Source of the DNA: Cunninghamia lanceolata
Taxonomy: Eukaryota; Streptophyta; Pinopsida; Cupressales; Cupressaceae
Assembly (NCBI GenBank): GCA_027924645.1
Contig: BSBN01001150.1
Coordinates: 2,046,001-2,110,000, forward strand
Reading direction: 5' to 3'
Length of the DNA: 64,000 bases
A program made the translations under genes and the position numbers. Of this stretch, positions 37,225-48,013 are shown in pieces; positions within the stretch are counted from its first letter, which is position 1, and each line of letters begins with the position of its first letter. The notes below the pieces were generated by a model. It searched no databases, was not told where the DNA came from, and worked only from the letters and a program-made list of their open reading frames with translations.

Positions 37225-38540
37225 CTCCACATAAAGTGATAGTTGAAGTACACTCGTGCACAAAACTGAATGTCAAAGTTCTTTCAAACACACACGCATA
37301 GACACACACACACACACAGAATGCTAGTGTTAACTTTCAAACCCACACACATAGTGAACGCCAAAGTTCATTTAAACACACATACATTGTACACACAAAA
37401 GTGAACATCATTAAAGTTTAAAAGTGTTTTTGTACATTAACTTCACAAAAAGTGAAAGTCAAAGCATTTGTACACATAGACATAGTGAATGCAAAAGTTC
37501 TTTCACACATGTGCACACATATTGAATTCCAAAGCTAACACACACTCACACACACACACAAAGTGATGTTCAGTTTGAAAGTATTTTTCTACGTACACTT
37601 TACACAATGAAAGCAAAAGTATTTTTGTGCACACACATAGTGAATGCCAAAGTTCATTCACATAGTAAACACCAAAATTAACTTTCAAACCCCCACACAC
37701 ATTAAAAGCCAAAGTTTGCTCAATCACACATATGAGTACACACAAAGTTAACATCATTAAAATTTGAAAGTATTCTATACATACAATTCACATAAAGTGA
37801 ACATCAAAGTATTTTGTACACAACCATTGTGAATGCAAAAGTTCTTTCACACATGTGCACACATAGTGAATGTCAAAACTAACTTTTAAATACACCCAAC
37901 ATACACAAAATGAAAGTCAAAGTTCATTCAAATATACACACATGCACTTCGCATAAAGTGAACGTTAAAGTACTTTTGTATGCACACAAAGTGAATGTGA
38001 AAGTTCATTCACACACACATACATGCCCTTGCACGCAAAGTGAATGTTAATGTTTATTCACACATGCACATATGCACACACAATGAATGCCAAAGCTAAC
38101 TTTCAAACCCACCCACAAACACAGAGTGAAAGACAAAGTTCATTCAAACACACAGACATTCCACACAAAGTGGATCTCAAATTATTTGTGTACATACACC
38201 CCACACAAAGTGATAGTTAAAGTACATCTTACATAAAAAGTTCAATGCCAAAGTTAGTTCAAACACAAAAGCACACAATTCACACAAAGTTACTTTTCAA
38301 ACACACATGCACACACATCACAGAAAATGAATGCCAAAGTTAACTTTCAAACATACACACAGTGAGTGCCAAAGTTTATTCACAAGCACACATACACATA
38401 ATGAATGCAAAAGTCCATTCGCATGCACACATACACACAATGAATGCCAAAGTTCATTCAAACACATAGAGGCACACAATGAACATCAAAGTTCATCCAT
38501 ACACTCCACATAGAATGATAGCCAAAGTTCATTCGTACAC

Positions 38541-38956
38541 TCCACATAGAACGATAGCCAAAGTTCATTCATTCACAAAAAAGAATGTCAATTCTTTCAA
38601 GCACATTCCACACAAAGTGAACATCAAAGTTCATTTGTAAACTCCACACAAACTTATAACCAAAGTTCATTTGTACACATACAATAAAAGAATGCCTAAT
38701 CTTTCAATCACATTCCACACAAGTGAACATCAAAGTTCATTCATACACTCCACATAGAATGATAGCCAAAGTTCATTCATTCACAAAAAAGAATGTCAAT
38801 TCTTTCAAGCACATTCCACACAAAGTGAACATCAAATTTCATTTGTAACTCCGAACAAAATTATAACCAAAGTTCATTTGTACACATACAATAAAAGAAT
38901 GCCTAATCTTTCAATCACATTCCACACAAGTGAACATCAAAGTTCATTCATACACT
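38541..38956. repeat. 208-bp higher-order repeat, two copies
   Basis: TCCACATAGAA(C/T)GATAGCC begins at 38541 and again at 38749. The 208 bases between are repeated with only a few changes, showing recent segmental amplification of several basic units together. Confidence 0.85.
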
Positions 38957-39115
38957 CCACACAAAGTGATAGCTAATGTTCAATCATACACAAAAAAAAT
39001 AAATATTGAAGTTATTTCAAGTGTGCATGCATGTGCTCGCGCACACACCCAATGAATACCAAAGTTAGTTCAAATACACACACCACATAAAGTGAATATC
39101 ATAATTAACTTTCAT

Positions 39116-39152
39116 ACACACACGCGCGCGCGCGCACACACACACACACACT
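39116..39152. repeat. (CA)n-(CG)n-(CA)n alternating tract
   Basis: A pure purine-pyrimidine alternation of about 36 bp with a central CGCGCGCGCGCG. Such tracts can adopt Z-DNA (established), and unmutated CpGs are notable in DNA this repetitive. Confidence 0.9.
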
Positions 39153-40600
39153 TCACACAAACAAAAAAGTGAATGACAAAGTTATCTTTCAAACACACAT
39201 GCACACACTTCACACAAAGTGAATGTCAAAGTTCATTCACATGCACACAATGAATTCCAAGGTTCATTTGCATAATGAATGCCACAATTATTTCACACAC
39301 ACAAAATTAAAGCCAAAGTTTATTTAAACACACAAAGACACACAATAAACTTTGGCTTTCATTTTGTTTGTCAAAGAATGTCAAAGATTGTTCATACATC
39401 CCACACAAAATGCTAGTTGAAGTTCATTTATATCAATAGAAAAAATTAAATGTCAAAGGTCTTTCAATTGTGTGCACACACAAACACGCAATGAATGTCA
39501 AAGTTAGTTCAAGCACACACACCACACAAAGTGAATACCAAAATTAACTTTCAAACACACTTCATTCACACAAAATTAGTACAAACATGCACAAAGTAAA
39601 CATTTAAGTTCAAACATGCCAAACTAACACACATATAAAGTGAATGTCAAAGTGCAAGCACTTCACATGGATTTTGTTTAAACACATGCAAAAGTGGATT
39701 CCACAAAGTTCAAACATACTATAATCACATAAAGGTAGTACAACCATGACAAGCATTCAAATGAAGTAAACACTTAAGTTTAAGCATGACAAAGTCCAAA
39801 CACACACACACACATAAAGTAAATGCCAAAGTTAAAACATGCTAAAGAGCAAACACATTTAACATGAAATTTGTTCAAACACACACACCACACAAAGTGA
39901 ATGTCAAAATTAAAACACACAAAAAGTGAACACGTGCCAAAGTTCAAACATGCTTCATACAAAGTTAGTTCAACCACACATGAAGTAAACACCCAAGTTC
40001 AAACATGCCAAAGTTCAACACACTCTTCACACAAAGGACAATTGCTTCACATAGTTTGTTCAAACACACACTTCATACATATAAAAAGTAAATAATAAAG
40101 TTTAAAAGTTCAAACACACATAAAATAAATGCCAAAGTTAGTACACTCCTCACACAAATTGAATGTGAAAGTTCACAAACACAAAGTGAATGCAATGTTA
40201 AAACACTTCACACAAAGCAAGTTCAATCACTTCACACATAGTTTGTTCAAACACACACTTCATACAAAGTAATTGCCAAAGTTCAACAATAACAAAGTTC
40301 AAACACACACAAAAAATGAATGCCAAAGTTAGCACACTCCTCACAAAGTGAATGCTAAAGTTAAAAACACTCTTCACACAAAGTGAATGTCGAAGTTAGA
40401 AACACTCTTCGCACAAAATTAGTTCAATCTCTCCACACATAGTTTGTTCAAGCACACACTTCATACATACCAAAGTTCAAATATGTAATAAATGCAAAAG
40501 TTAGTACTCTTTAGTGAAAGGTTAAATCCAAGCACACTTCATACAAAGTGAATGCCAAAGTTCAAAAATACACTTCACACACAAAAGTGAACATTATAAT

Positions 40601-41751
40601 TCAAACATGTATTTTTACACTTAGCTCTTGAAAGGTGCCAAACCTTTCTGCTTCAGTGTCCTTAGGCTGGCTCAATAGGTGTTGAATATGTAGCTCCAAG
40701 ATGTTTTCATCGACCTCATATCCCATAGGAATTATCCACATAGTTCTTGGCTCAACTGCCTCCATTAGGCATTGGTCAGTGTCAACCATGAAGCAAATTG
40801 TGTCCTTGTATTTCTCAACTATGGACTGTGGTATTCTCTCTCTGGCTTGCATCATTCTTGGGAAGTTTTTAAAGTACCCCCAGAGGGTTGTGTTTTGGGC
40901 TTGAGCATCACCAAGTCCATAATGTAGTCTCTGATCTGAATTGCAACTAGTTTATCATTTTGCCAAACCCAACCAATTGATCTAGGTAGTTCATTCATAT
41001 AATAGAAGAACAAACATAGTATTAGACTACCATATTTAAAGGAATTTTTCTTATCCTTTTTGATCTTTTGCAAGTTCTCCAATAGCTGATTTAGAAGAAG
41101 CTCACATAGATCATAATCTGCATCTTCCCTCAACATTTGATATGATGCATAGATTATTGTGCCAAACATAGAATTCTCTCTGCTCGAATGATAGATCTTG
41201 TAGCCAATTATCATTGAGGCAAACTTGACATCCGGATCTATGATGTCATCTATGGTCATTGCTCTTTTGTCAAATTTAGATCTGGTGGCTTCAGTTACTA
41301 TTTGGTTCTTCACAGATTTAAGTACAGGTAGCCCACTGGATGAATGCAGTCTAGTCACTGCCATGATGGCATCTTTAGTTATCTTGAATGGCCTCATTAG
41401 CCACATAAAATTATCATGCATCCTGCTTAGAACATATCAGACCCAATCATCTTCTGTAAAACATAGAAAATGTATGCAATGTCTGAAGTGTTTGTCCCGA
41501 AGGGCCTTGAATTCTGGTTTAAGTTCAAAATTTTCATCTATTAGTTGTTTGTGATAAATGTCCATCAATTTTGAGTCTCCAAATTCTTCAATGTTGGCAT
41601 GGATATAAACCCTAACATCTTCTACATGCAACACTCCGTGCAGAATGCTAGAAAACGCCCCTAAAGGATCAAGTTCTAGAGATTTGTACAGGTGTTTCTT
41701 GAATTTAGGTCTTGGCCTATCATAAATCTTGACAACCATTGGAGTAGCCAT
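40601..41751 (-). pseudogene. Uncharacterised ~380-codon reading frame
   Basis: ATG at 41751 (MATPMVVKIYDRPRPKFKKH). The frame is open to 41437 (TGA where an R codon by one transition would fit), continues in the same frame to ~40925, shifts by one there, and goes on to 40601 where the satellite cuts it. The protein is a mixed alpha-type globular sequence with a long run of short charged and hydrophobic segments (ITKDAIMAVTRLHSS, KFASMIIGYKIYHSSREN). There is no signal peptide, zinc finger or catalytic motif that I recognise. It lies downstream of G gag on the same strand, where an env-like or extra ORF sits in some Sireviruses, but is separated by its own leader. Host-derived, element-derived and third-ORF readings all remain open. 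Confidence 0.5.
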
Positions 41752-42566
41752 TTTGCAAAAGATTCAGAGAGAGATTTTCAGAATGGAAGTACCTTTTCAC
41801 GCTTTTAGGGTTTGAAGCAAGAGCCAGAACAAATCGCTGGTTGAATTCAATTTTTAGTTGATCTTGAGTGAATTGCAGAATCTTCTTTGCAGAGCTCTTC
41901 TCTTCTTCTTCGTGAGTGCAAGTGTGTAAATAATAAGTGAAGGAACCCTTTTATCCTTGTGTAAACCCTAATTTCCTTTTGTAATAAATGCACAACTTAA
42001 GTTATCTGGTTGCCTTGTTTTAAGAGAGATCTTCTTGAATCACTGCACTAAACTTAGAATCATTGTCAGTGAGGATTGACAACATATCTTCTTTTCTTCA
42101 ATCATGCCATGGGCCCATAGATCAAAGCATTTCTATTCTAAATCATACCAGATCTGTCTGTGAAATTCTACTTTACCGAATAGCTGTCAGAACTAGATTA
42201 ACTTTAGCAGTTAAAAATCTTGCAAAACTCCATGCGGATCTTTCACATTTTGACTGAAGGTTATTTGGAGGTTTTCCTGAGAACCCTTTAATCTGTAGCA
42301 TCATATGTTTACTCAATGTGCCAAATTTAGACACTAGTTGACTGGCTAGGGGAAATTATTTTTCTCTGACTCCCCCTGAGCCAGAGCTTCACTTTTTAGT
42401 TTCTAGAAGGAATATTAGCACCAGATTCTAGTGCGGATCCATCCCCAATATTTATTGTACTCCTTTTTACCCAAATCTTGCTCATCTCCTCTTGTACTTT
42501 ATCCGCATTTACTTTACCTTTGCCCTTATCTTGTTTCTAATTATGTTCCACTGGACCTTTTCTATC
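41752..42566 (-). promoter_or_regulatory. Leader and possible promoter before the unknown ORF
   Basis: On the minus strand: a PPT-like CTCAGGGGGAG (42370-42380) like that of element A; then A+T-rich sequence with TTAGGGTTT (telo-box-like, near 41966); then a purine-rich CT/GA leader (GAAGAAGAAGAGAAGAG near 41893-41912); and AAACCCTAA-type boxes up to the ATG. This resembles a plant 5' UTR. No clear TATA could be fixed. No coding. Confidence 0.4.
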
Positions 42567-43577
42567 CTAATTTTTGCTTTTGTAGAATTTGGCAATATGA
42601 CCGGATCTATTGCAATTGTAACATACAACATTTCTTTGTTTATTTGATTGATATCCTGTTGATTTGCATTGATTAGCCATATGTCCCATTCTATTGCATG
42701 CAAAGCATCTACCATTGAATGAATTGTTTATTTGCATATTTCTGCATTCATGAGATTTATGACCATACCTTTTGCAATTAAAACATTGTCTGAAGAAGGA
42801 TGGATTATTCTGATTCATTCTCCTCTTGTACTGAGTTTCTTTATGACCAAAATTGTTACAATTGAAGCAATATCCATTGAAGGATGGATATCTTTGGGCA
42901 TTTGGTTGCCTTACTGGATGTCTTCTAGGCTTGTTTCTTTGATTTCCTGATCCAAAGTTCTTCTGACCGGATCCAGAGCTTTCACCTTTCTCATATCCCA
43001 AGCCACACTTATCATCTACCCTCTTTTGGCTTTCAAGAAGAACTTCAAGTTGGGCTGAGCTTATCTTGAATTTTTCTTTGTATTCATTTGTAGTTTGAAG
43101 ATCTTGTTTAAGAGTATCTATCTGATTCTCAAGTTGTTCTTCATTGTCTCTAGCTTCTTCAAGATCAGATTCAAGATGCCTGATTATTCTATCCATTTTG
43201 TGGTAGTCCTCTGATTTCTCCTTGAGGGATTGTTTTAGATTATCCTCAATCTTTCTTTTTTCTTCAATTTCTTGGGTGAATCTCATAACCCCTGATTCCA
43301 TTTCATGTCTTACCATAATGACTTCTTTTGATAGCTTCTCACATAGCTTATTTTTCTCATTCAGATCTACATTAGTATCATTGACTTCACTCAGATTGGC
43401 TAATTTTTGAAGTAGTTACTTTCTTTTTTTCATAGAAATACTAAGTTTTTATTTTATCTCATTTATGAATTCATCAGCTTGTTTGAGTCTTTCTCTCAAA
43501 TTATTGACTTCAGAGTGGGATTGTTCAAAATCATCTAGGGCAGACTGAAGTTGTTCCTTCATACCATATGCATTCAT
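42567..43577 (-). pseudogene. Element G gag: coiled coil plus four zinc knuckles, N-terminal domain absent
   Basis: From ~43577 the frame begins almost at the PBS and runs into a long heptad-rich stretch of E, K, L and Q (to ~43000) with two TAA stops near 43455 and 43417. The 249-codon open part then carries four CCHC-type boxes: 42828-42869 (last C is Y), 42744-42785 (intact), 42666-42707 (intact) and 42582-42623 (last C is Y). Spacing is regular at 26-28 residues. The first box has the CNNFGHK form and the last a CNRSGHIAK form, as in SIRE1-type gag extensions (family knowledge). The DUF4219/UBN2 half seen in A, C and D is missing, so this is a deletion derivative. No protease follows. Confidence 0.75.
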
Positions 43578-43628
43578 TGAGATTCCCAAATCTTCCTCAA
43601 GCTGTTAGGCTTTGTTCAGAGGAACCTT

Positions 43629-43640
43629 GCTCTAATACCA
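43629..43640 (-). promoter_or_regulatory. Primer binding site of element G
   Basis: Minus-strand TGGTATTAGAGC, one transition from the standard copia PBS. Confidence 0.82.
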
Positions 43641-43642
43641 AT

Positions 43643-44749
43643 TATTTAAAGCAAGGCAGATAACTGAGAGGGGGGGTGAATCAGTTATCTCAAAATTTCC
43701 TTAATTTTGTTATCTCAATATTCAGTGTTATATCAAAACATGAAATCATATGTAATCATAAGAACAGAAATAAAATCAACACATAACACAAGGATTTTTA
43801 TGTGGGAACCTTGTTAAGGGAAAAACCACGAGGTGACTAACCCAAGATTGTATTCTTTGTTAAAAGAATAAAGAAGTACAAAATGGCACTTGCCAATTAG
43901 GGCTCACTGCCTGAGCACACTGCTCATAAGAGGCACACTGCCTACAAGAACTTACAAAAGATAATTAAGTGTTTGAATTGATGAGAAGCATCTATAAATG
44001 TAGGAGTTTAGTTTTGATTAGGCACAATATACTGATCTGACGCACTTCATTCTTCCTCTATTCAATGTTGTTATTCAATCACATACCAGACTTAAATTGT
44101 TGTTCTCACACTTATCCCTACTTTTTTTCGCACCTTATTTCTTCACATCTCACACATACACTTTTACATGTTGTAATCCATCTGGTATATATATCCGCAT
44201 CAAGGATCTTCATCAACTTTCTAGTCGGCAACAAGAACACTCAAGATATTTGCAAGTTATTGATCTGTCAGCTGAATCCATGCTTGATTTGTGATACGTA
44301 TCAAAAGCTTAAGTATAGAAGTCATTAATCATGTCGGCCAACAATGTATAATCCTACAAATTGCTTGATTAACACCTTTTACTCATCCGGATTGAAGTCT
44401 AACACTCTGTTGGTCAGTTCTTCCTCTATCTACTCTGCCTGATTGGAACCCAACACTCAGATGCTCATATCTTTTTCTTTCTTTATCACCGGAGGTTAAA
44501 TATTTGGAATACAATAGTCATGATACCCCTCTTGACTTGTCCAAGTCTGCAACTTACTGAGTTACACCATCTGAGAGATCCGGACCTGATTGTCAGACCT
44601 TGTTACATACTCTGTTCTTGTTCACTAGACCAAAACATTCTTCAATCTGACTTCTGGTGAAGGCATATTATGTACTGCGGATGTGTGGGATAGACTTTGT
44701 TGCCATCAATGAAAACACTTATGAAGCCACACAGTGTCTCTTGCCAACA
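43643..44749 (-). repeat. 5' LTR of element G (same family as A)
   Basis: The inner end has the GAGAGGGGGGGTGAATCAGTT block. 43815-43955 nearly matches 12508-12650 of the LTR of A. A TATATATAT near 44182-44191 is a TATA candidate. The outer end is ...GTTGCCATCAATGAAAAC...CTTGCCAACA at 44749, giving a TGTTGGCAAG start on the minus strand. About 1.1 kb. Confidence 0.75.
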
Positions 44750-44754
44750 ATTAT

Positions 44755-45458
44755 TACGTCTATGCATTTATTATCATTATTTGAAAACAACATAAAACCC
44801 ATTAACCCACATATCCACTGACGACATATAAATATGAAATGTACATAGACATACATGCATATAGATTCCCTCGTCCAATCGATACTCTTATACCTATGAG
44901 AAATACATATAAGTTTATCATGGACATGCATTTACATATGTGTATATATTCATCTCACATTAAAAAACTCATCGGTTGCAATTTCAAACTTTATCAAAGA
45001 AGAATTCAATCGACACTTAGACTAAATCACATTCCTCATTCAAAACATTCATAAAATCATATCTTCAAAATCATTCAGGATCATTACCACAGATTACTTG
45101 CCTTTACCCACACAGACTCGACATAACCTAGACTAAGTAGGATAGTGGTGTGTGCTTGCTTAGTTTAGGATTTCTCTAACGTTTACCAAACCAAGTCCTT
45201 CTCTTGAGTGATATTTCTCCTCGTTTTTGGAGGAGCAACCTGTTCCTGCATTTAACTTATATCACCACAACAGTAGTTAGCTAATCACAATATAATCATA
45301 AGCATCATACATTTCATAACAATAATCACTTATAATACATCACATTGTATCATTCAATCATTCAATATATTCAATTCAAGATTCAAAATACATGTTAATG
45401 CAAGATTCACAAACCATTCATTTATTCAAGAAAATTAACCAATCAAGGTAAATAGTAA
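44755..45458. other. Spacer between elements G and D, nothing recognised
   Basis: No coding, PBS or repeat identified. D gag similarity stops abruptly near 45485, where TGTTACAC starts on the minus strand, which could be an LTR edge of an unidentified element. No matching duplication was found. Confidence 0.4.
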
Positions 45459-46139
45459 TTAGTTAGAAACACACGGAGTGTAACAAATTTCATCCTTTGT
45501 CTTCGTACTGGCTTTGAAAGCAGCTTCTATCTTTGGAGCATCACTACCAAACTCTCTCATTTCAAAAGAAGTAAGGGTACCAAACAATTTATCTATAGTG
45601 TATGTATCCAAGTCCGTATTCTCCTCAATAACAGATACCTTAAGGCTGTAAGATTTGGCAAGAGATCTCAGAACCTTCTTTAAAATTTCATCCTCTTCCA
45701 CTTTGCCACCAAGACCTATGATGTCATTGACCACTTCATTCACCTGGAGCATATATCCAACAATGTCTTCATCCTCTATCATTTTTAGGGTCTCAAATTC
45801 ACTTTTGAAGATTTGCATCTTTGCTTGCTTTACTTTCTTATCTCCATAAATGGTTTCAAGTTTATCCCAAACTTCTTTAGCAAAACTATAACTCATTACC
45901 TTTTAAATTTTTGAATCAACTAGCCCACTCATGATATAAAACTTTGCCTTGGCATTGTTATCATACTTCTTAACTTCATTTGAGTTTGTAGGAGTAGTAG
46001 TAGGAACTTTGCAACCAGTCTTGATAGAGTCCCAAACACTGCACCCTAGAGAATTGATATAGGCTTCCATCCTTAGCTTCCAAAAAGCATAATTTGTTCC
46101 ATCAAACCTAAGTATCTTGCTGGATCCATTAAGTGCCAT
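45459..46139 (-). pseudogene. Element D gag N-terminal half (DUF4219/UBN2)
   Basis: ATG at 46139 gives a clean start 44 bases from the PBS: a DUF4219-like FDGTNYAFWKLRMEAYI, an in-frame TAA at 45903, then the UBN2 block with KEVWDKLETIYGDKK and ILKKVLRSL. The last recognisable gag residues are near 45490, after which similarity ends without a zinc knuckle. It is close in layout to A and C gag. The rest of the polyprotein is absent. Confidence 0.82.
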
Positions 46140-46183
46140 CCCAAACCTTCCTCAAGAGGTTAAGCTTTATTTAGAGGAACTTG

Positions 46184-46195
46184 ACTCTGATACTA
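46184..46195 (-). promoter_or_regulatory. Primer binding site of element D (decayed)
   Basis: Minus-strand TAGTATCAGAGT, two transitions away from TGGTATCAGAGC, exactly between the LTR and gag. Confidence 0.78.
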
Positions 46196-46197
46196 AT

Positions 46198-48013
46198 TGT
46201 TAAACACGCTAGGATACTGAGGGGGGGTGAATCAGTATCTAATCAAACTTTAATTTTTCTGGAGCAGATTAAAACTTAAGCATTACAACATTAACATAAA
46301 CATGAAAGATTAACACAATGCACATCAACACATAACACTAGATATACTTGGAAAACACAATAAGGGAAAAACCACGGTGAGGATTAACTCACAATATATG
46401 AAGCTCAAATAGCTACTTTGTTTTAGGGATACAACCAAAGGAAGCTACTACTCCCTGAAAACTTTGTTTAGGGTCACTCCCAAGGAAGCAACTACTCCCT
46501 AAACTAAGAACAAATTTAGAAAAGATTACAGTATGACAGTCCTTTTACTGCCTAAAAACTGACATTGAAATTCACACCTTTGATTATTGCAATTCTACTT
46601 CTTTTGATGATTGGATCAATTAGGCACACTCTTTACTTCCTTCCTGTCACAAAAAAGTCTTCAAGATGAATCAGGATAGCTTCTAACACATCTACTCTTT
46701 CTCCCTTAGTCACACATCATAATGCAATCATTCTACTCCTTTTTTTGCTTGTGAACCTTATCAATCACATTGCAATCACACTTTGCCTAAATCAAATTGA
46801 TTTACAATGTATACATGATATTACATTGAATACATTTCTTGTTGGCTAGACACAACATGAAAAATACATTTACAAGTCAGCCAGACAACACACAACATGA
46901 AACGTGTAGAGGACTTGAGTCCTAAACAAGACTACACGCTACACCAGCAGAGGATTCATGCCTTGCGGACATCAATACTTGCTTAACCAAGTCCAAAACA
47001 TCCTTCACAAAAACAAACATCAAGGAATTACATCCACACACTTTACTCATTTGAAAATAGGACAGCCTTAAGAAAAGACATGAAACTTGAAGCATAACGA
47101 CCACAACAACTTGAAAACCTTGTGCGGTATTGGAAACAAGAAGGATCTTCATGAAACTCTTCCAGATGAGTCTACAAGACACAGACAACATCTTCAAACA
47201 CTCCTTTACATTTGCACATCAAAGATTTGGTGCCACACTTCTTCAACCATGAACTATGAGAACAACAAGTCTTCCTAAACACACTACAACATATTGTCAT
47301 TGAAAAATTGAGCTTGTGGATCACCAAGAAACTTGAAACTCCAAGAAAGCATGTAATGTACATCCATAAACATGTCCACAAAACCATAAAGATAAACATT
47401 CATATCTAGAGGAATGCAGAACATTCCAACATGCCTTCAACACAACCTTACTCTATTAGAACACATGTCGGTACTCTATCATGCATAACTTTCACAACGG
47501 AAGGACAAATGATCTGAAACTTTGAAATTATCACCTACACAACACCCTAAACATAGTTCCAAAACTGCATATTCATAATTGCAAATGCAGAGGAATGCAG
47601 AGCAATCTCCCAGACAATCTTTAGAGGAAGTCATCCTATAGCAGAAACTTTCACCAACTTTCAGAGGCCAAACCTTCTTTGTATCAACACATGCATTCTT
47701 AAGAACAATAAGAGAGATCATACAATATGCTTCAGGCCACCAGTAACATCTTCCCAACATCAACAACACATCTGATCATCTTAGTGCTTCTAATTCACAT
47801 ATTAATATATCTTAATATGTATTCTTGATGCTTCTAATTCCCCTCTTAATATAACCTCATACTTAACTCTACATTGATCAAGGCATGACATCCAACCATG
47901 AACTGTATCTTCTCTGCAGGATAGGACATGACATCCAACCATGAACACCATCACACATCCATGATAGTGTTGACATCAATGACAACCTTGTGTTAGTGTT
48001 GACATTAATAACA
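46198..48013 (-). repeat. 5' LTR of element D
   Basis: Starts TGTTAAACACG with the CTGAGGGGGGGTGAATCAGT block. It carries the GGAAGCTACTACTCCCTGAA cassette twice in variant form (46441, 46487) and AACATGAAACGTGTA at 46896, as in the LTR of C. The outer end has two copies of a ~29-bp GTGTTGACAT(C/T)AAT(G/A)ACAACC motif at 47967-48015, so the last base could be 47983 or 48013. Frames inside are chance. Confidence 0.65.

Larger units (their letters stand above)
36170..40605. repeat. 4.4-kb degenerate CA-rich satellite array
   Basis: Almost the whole stretch repeats variants of ACACAAAGTGAATGCCAAAG followed by TTCATTCAAACACACACA, with units of roughly 30-60 bp and variable CA runs. The start overlaps a ~150-bp duplication (ATCTAATATGTT blocks near 36194 and 36344). 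One strand is strongly A+C rich. Open frames within it are by-products of repetition. The right edge is abrupt at the reading frame ending at 40601. Confidence 0.88.

Noticed and set aside
36983..40095. Open reading frames of 60-85 codons inside the satellite
   Set aside because: They translate the CA-rich repeat (H/T/S-rich low complexity) and exist on both strands; no start context or domain.
36170..40605. CRISPR-like array
   Set aside because: Repeats are degenerate, of variable length and without unique spacers of constant size; the context is plant nuclear DNA.
41966..41975. Telomeric repeat remnant (TTTAGGG-like)
   Set aside because: Single isolated copies of AAACCCTA occur throughout plant promoters and LTRs; no tandem array.
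44755..45485. An additional LTR ending at 45485 (TGTTACAC on the minus strand)
   Set aside because: No matching left end, target duplication or partner copy could be found in the window.
46922..47769. Several cysteine-containing minus-strand ORFs
   Set aside because: They lie within the LTR of element D and share no motif; chance frames.
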